From positions 1 through 49,585 of the forward strand of contig DDQZ01000111.1 in the NCBI GenBank assembly GCA_002343505.1: 49,585 nt of DNA. Direction: 5' to 3'. Positions 46,655 through 49,585 of this stretch are shown here, in pieces. The stretch is from Verrucomicrobiaceae bacterium UBA2429. GTDB taxonomy: Bacteria; Verrucomicrobiota; Verrucomicrobiia; Verrucomicrobiales; Verrucomicrobiaceae. Positions within the stretch are counted from its first letter, which is position 1. Every line of letters starts with the position of its first letter. The translations under genes and the position numbers were made by a program. Below the pieces are notes generated by a model. That model saw nothing but the letters and a program-made list of their open reading frames with translations, was not told the DNA's origin and ran no database searches.

Positions 46655-47461
46655 TCAATCACTTTTCCGTGCCTTTGCCGTCTTTTGCCCCGCCTGCCGC
46701 CGCTGCCGCGCCGCCTCGAAGAGAATGACCGCGCCGGCGGCGGCCACATTCAGGGACTCCACGCCGCGCGCCATTGGGATGCGCAGGCGCGCGTCGCACC
46801 GGGCCAGCAGTTCCGGGCGCAGACCCTGGCCCTCGTTGCCCAGCAGCAGCAGCACCGGGACACGCCAGTCGAACTCGCAGTAGTCCATGTCACCCTCGCC
46901 CGTGGCGGCAGCCACTTTCATGCCGGGAGGCAGAGTCAGGTCGCCGCCCTCCGCAGCCGCCAGCGGCATGCGGAAGGCGGCCCCCATCGCCGAGCGCAGA
47001 ACCTTCGGCGAATAAACATCGGCGCAGCCGCCGAGGGGGATCACCGCATCCACTCCCGCCGCCTCGGCCGTGCGCAGCAGCGTGCCCATGTTTCCGGGAT
47101 CCTGCACACGGTCCAGCCCGAGCAGCAGGGTGGCGGACGGCGTGACCGGCCTCAGGGCCGGGCGGCGCGCCAGGAGGATGATGCCCTGCGGAGCCTGCGT
47201 GTCGCTGATCGAGGCGATCACCGGTTCCGTGACCTCGAAGACAGGCGCGCCTTTGATCCGCGGATCACGAAGCAGCGCACCGGCGGCCGCGTCGCGCCCG
47301 CGCGCGTCCACGGTAATAAACGCCGCCTCGACTTTGATATCCGACCTCAGCGCCTCGGCGGCAAGCTTCGCCCCTTCGATGAAGATCATGCCGGGTTCGC
47401 GTCCGTCCCTCACACGGCGGGCGGCTTTGATCCGGTCGTTGTCCTTGCTGCTGATGACCAT
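46655..47461 (-). CDS. SpoU/TrmH-family RNA 2'-O-methyltransferase
   Basis: The 268-aa product has a substrate-binding N-terminus (about 1-95) and the knotted SPOUT domain. Motif 1 is GLDRVQDPGNMGTLLRTAEAAG, motif 2 LLLLGNEGQGL and motif 3 IPMARGVESLNVAAAGAVILFE. Such enzymes methylate a ribose in 23S rRNA or tRNA with S-adenosylmethionine; the exact nucleotide cannot be read. I chose the ATG at 47461 over an in-frame TTG at 47482. It lies 84 bp after the LOG-family gene on the same strand. Confidence 0.9.
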   Translation of the reverse strand: MVISSKDNDRIKAARRVRDGREPGMIFIEGAKLAAEALRSDIKVEAAFITVDARGRDAAAGALLRDPRIKGAPVFEVTEPVIASISDTQAPQGIILLARRPALRPVTPSATLLLGLDRVQDPGNMGTLLRTAEAAGVDAVIPLGGCADVYSPKVLRSAMGAAFRMPLAAAEGGDLTLPPGMKVAAATGEGDMDYCEFDWRVPVLLLLGNEGQGLRPELLARCDARLRIPMARGVESLNVAAAGAVILFEAARQRRQAGQKTAKARKSD

Positions 47462-47545
47462 CGGCCAGCTTGCCCCAGCCAATCCGACCTGTCCACGCGA
47501 GAGCAGGAGCTGACGGCCCTCGAACGAAGAAAAGGTGCGCGCGCT

Positions 47546-48379
47546 TCAAATGCCCTTTTCCCCCAGCCAGACGCTGCTGTGCGGAGGCTCCTCGCAGGTG
47601 AGGCCGAACTGGGTTGCCCCGATGTGTACCAGGTGCCCGGCGGCCTCCTCCACATCATCGGTCCAGAGAATCAAGTCCAGGTCACCGGGGCTGATAGTGC
47701 CGTTTTTGACCATGTCATCCACAAGACCGCGCAGTTGCCCCCAGAATTCGCGGCCCACGACCACGACGGGAAAATTCCTGATTTTTTTCGTCTGGATGAG
47801 GGTGAGCGCCTCGAACATCTCATCCAGAGTGCCGAAGCCGCCGGGCATGATGACAAAACCGTAACTGTATTTGGTGAGCAGCACCTTGCGCACGAAGAAG
47901 TACTTCATCGTCACCCAGCGGTGCAGGTAGGGGTTGTGGTGCTGCTCGAAAGGCAGTTCGATGTTGCAGCCCACACTGCGACCGCCCGCCTCGTAAGCGC
48001 CGCGGTTAGCCGCCTCCATGATACCGGGTCCGCCGCCGGTCATCACGGTGAAACCGCGCCGCGCAATGGCCGCACCCACCTCGCGCGCCTTTTGATAATA
48101 GGGATGGTCCTCCTTGAACCGTGCCGAACCGAACACAGTGATGCACGGTCCCACGAAGTGCAGCGCGCGGAAACCCCGCAGAAAGTCGCGCATCACGGCA
48201 AACAAAAGCGAAAGCTCCTTGAGGCGGCGGTTCGGCCCCTGCAAAAGCGTCTGATCCACCAAGCGCCCGCAAAAACGCCGCTGCTCATCCCGCTGCTCAG
48301 GAGTCACTTCAGGAGGGGTGGGCAGCGGGCCTGTGCCTGAGGCACGGCCTTCATCATGGTGGCGTTGCGGTTTGGACAT
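47546..48379 (-). CDS. LOG-family protein (TIGR00730 type)
   Basis: The 277-aa product has the LOG signatures VMTGGGPGIMEAANRGA and MPGGFGTLDEMFE. LOG proteins release the base from nucleoside 5'-monophosphates (cytokinin-type phosphoribohydrolase or AMP/PpnN-like nucleosidase). The N-terminal 60 residues are charged and probably flexible. The ATG at 48379 is the best start; the frame stays open upstream without coding character. The substrate here is unknown. It diverges from clpB. Confidence 0.88.
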   Translation of the reverse strand: MSKPQRHHDEGRASGTGPLPTPPEVTPEQRDEQRRFCGRLVDQTLLQGPNRRLKELSLLFAVMRDFLRGFRALHFVGPCITVFGSARFKEDHPYYQKAREVGAAIARRGFTVMTGGGPGIMEAANRGAYEAGGRSVGCNIELPFEQHHNPYLHRWVTMKYFFVRKVLLTKYSYGFVIMPGGFGTLDEMFEALTLIQTKKIRNFPVVVVGREFWGQLRGLVDDMVKNGTISPGDLDLILWTDDVEEAAGHLVHIGATQFGLTCEEPPHSSVWLGEKGI

Positions 48380-48621
48380 GGCTGGGATTTGCCAATGGAC
48401 TACGCTTTTGATGGAAAGAAAAGCTCCGAATCCCATGCCAAAGCGGCAAACCGCAACGGCCATCTTGTCCGCCCTTGTGCCACAATGTCGTGCGAGCATC
48501 GGCGCGAGAAACCCCGCCAAAGCGCGGTGAATGCTTGCCAATTCAAGGTTGGCGCCTCCCTCAAGCTTCATGGCATGCTTTAAGCAAAGACCATGGCAAA
48601 AAAACAACCACCTGACCAACC
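48380..48621. promoter_or_regulatory. Divergent region between the LOG gene and clpB
   Basis: The 242-bp gap must hold both promoters. It is less GC-rich than its surroundings. I see no CIRCE repeat and no convincing heat-shock promoter, and no Shine-Dalgarno before the clpB ATG. Confidence 0.4.
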
Positions 48622-49585
48622 ATGTCGCCCGAAAAATTCACCGTGAAGCTCCAGGAAGCCTATAACGCCTCGCAATCCATCGCCACGCGGCATGGGCACC
48701 AGGAACTGAACCCCGCCCACCTCCTCCTCGCCCTGCTGGAGCAGGAAGGCGGCATCGCGCAGCCGCTTTTCCAGAAAGCCGCTGTCAATCCGGAGGCGGT
48801 CACTGTTCTCACTTCGAGCATCTCACAACTCCTCGCAAAACAACCCAAAGTATCCGGTGCCACCGGCGGCCTTTACCTCTCCAATGAGTTCCGCGATCTC
48901 ATGACGAAGGCCGAGGACGAGCAGAAGAAGCTCAAGGACGAGTATTTGAGCGTCGAGCACATCATCCTCGCGCTTTTCAAAACGAAGTCGGAGCTCTCCA
49001 ACGTGCTGAAACAAGCCGGGCTGACCTACGACACCGTTTCAAAGGCCCTCACCGCCGTGCGCGGCAGCCAGCGCGTGGTCGATCAGGACCCCGAGGGCAA
49101 ATACCAGACGCTGGAGAAATACGGCACCGATCTCACCGCCCGTGCGAAAGCCGGCAAGATCGATCCTGTCATCGGTCGCGATGAGGAAATCCGCCGCGTC
49201 ATGCAGGTGCTCAGCCGCCGCACAAAGAACAACCCCGTGCTCATCGGCGAGCCTGGTGTGGGCAAGACCGCCATCGCCGAAGGTCTCGCGCGCCGCATTG
49301 TTGCTGGTGACGTGCCGGACTCGCTCAAAGGCAAACGCCTCATCAGCATGGACCTCGGCGGCATGATGGCCGGAGCGAAATTCCGCGGTGAGTTCGAGGA
49401 ACGCCTCAAAGCCTTCCTCAAAGAGGTCACATCGAGCGAGGGCGAGATCATCCTCTTCATCGACGAACTCCACACCATCGTCGGCGCTGGCAAAGCCGAA
49501 GGCGCAATGGATGCGGGCAATCTTTTGAAGCCGCAACTCGCCCGCGGCGAGCTGCGCTGCGTCGGCGCGACCACGCTCGACGAGT
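48622..49585 (+). CDS. clpB: ClpB disaggregase, 5' part cut by window end
   Basis: The first 321 codons are present and the frame is open at the window edge. The Clp N-domain spans about 1-145. The first AAA+ module has the [10 protein letters not shown] box (181-190), Walker A GEPGVGKT (209-216), and Walker [11 protein letters not shown], followed by the start of the sensor region. Full-length ClpB is about 860 aa, so about a third is seen. It pulls apart aggregated proteins with DnaK. The sequence looks less GC-rich than the neighbours, as often seen in highly expressed genes. ClpA or ClpC are alternatives, but the N-domain ([18 protein letters not shown]) fits ClpB. Confidence 0.92.
   Translation, partial: MSPEKFTVKLQEAYNASQSIATRHGHQELNPAHLLLALLEQEGGIAQPLFQKAAVNPEAVTVLTSSISQLLAKQPKVSGATGGLYLSNEFRDLMTKAEDEQKKLKDEYLSVEHIILALFKTKSELSNVLKQAGLTYDTVSKALTAVRGSQRVVDQDPEGKYQTLEKYGTDLTARAKAGKIDPVIGRDEEIRRVMQVLSRRTKNNPVLIGEPGVGKTAIAEGLARRIVAGDVPDSLKGKRLISMDLGGMMAGAKFRGEFEERLKAFLKEVTSSEGEIILFIDELHTIVGAGKAEGAMDAGNLLKPQLARGELRCVGATTLDE

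Overview
The window looks like chromosomal DNA of a high-GC member of the Verrucomicrobiota, probably class Verrucomicrobiae. The clues are two DUF1800 proteins and a Tat-exported DUF1501 protein, a secreted Cys-type sulfatase, a secreted FAD-dependent oxidoreductase, a multiheme-cytochrome/HEAT/TPR fusion, a collagen-like secreted protein, and weak or absent Shine-Dalgarno sequences before many clear genes. The taxon is inferred from gene families and style; no rRNA gene is present.

Left part (1-12368). A collagen-like protein with a probable one-base start-region frameshift is followed by a convergent octaheme cytochrome gene. Then come a compact L,D-transpeptidase/rhodanese/DUF1802 run, an orphan L-ribulokinase, a convergent sulfatase, and a MogA-type molybdopterin adenylyltransferase. 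A secreted discoidin-like protein and a translationally coupled pair of divergent TPM-like proteins complete this part.

Metabolic island (12436-23876). This is the most coherent system in the window. A six-gene leftward operon encodes an alanine/serine-glyoxylate aminotransferase, GlcD, GlcE, an unrecognised 145-aa protein, GlcF and an LctP-family (glycolate/lactate) permease. It sits between the two halves of a rightward NAD-dependent formate dehydrogenase: a fused FdsG-FdsB diaphorase subunit on one side and the molybdenum catalytic FdsA subunit on the other. Together these would import glycolate, oxidise it to glyoxylate, transaminate glyoxylate to glycine, and oxidise C1 by-product formate to CO2 plus NADH.

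Middle (24105-36757). A DUF1800 and a DUF1501 gene, which usually stand side by side, are separated by an inverted ParE-type toxin-antitoxin module. A leftward set then encodes a SbcD-like nuclease, a SbcC/YhaN-like coiled-coil ATPase that lacks a zinc hook, and aspartyl-tRNA synthetase. A small membrane protein and a second, orphan DUF1800 Tat-lipoprotein follow.

Right part (36766-49585). This holds a CAU tRNA that looks like tRNA-Ile2, a DUF2238 membrane protein, an OmpA-family protein, DNA primase and a secreted FAD oxidoreductase. A 549-bp gap then carries a probable gene remnant. It is followed by an SMP-30-like lactonase, SufE, tRNA-Arg(CCG), and a leftward set of LOG-family hydrolase, SpoU methyltransferase, thioredoxin and sugar-nucleotide epimerase. 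The 5' part of clpB runs off the right edge.

I saw no CRISPR array, insertion sequence, rRNA or complete prophage. All family calls come from reading motifs; no database search was run.
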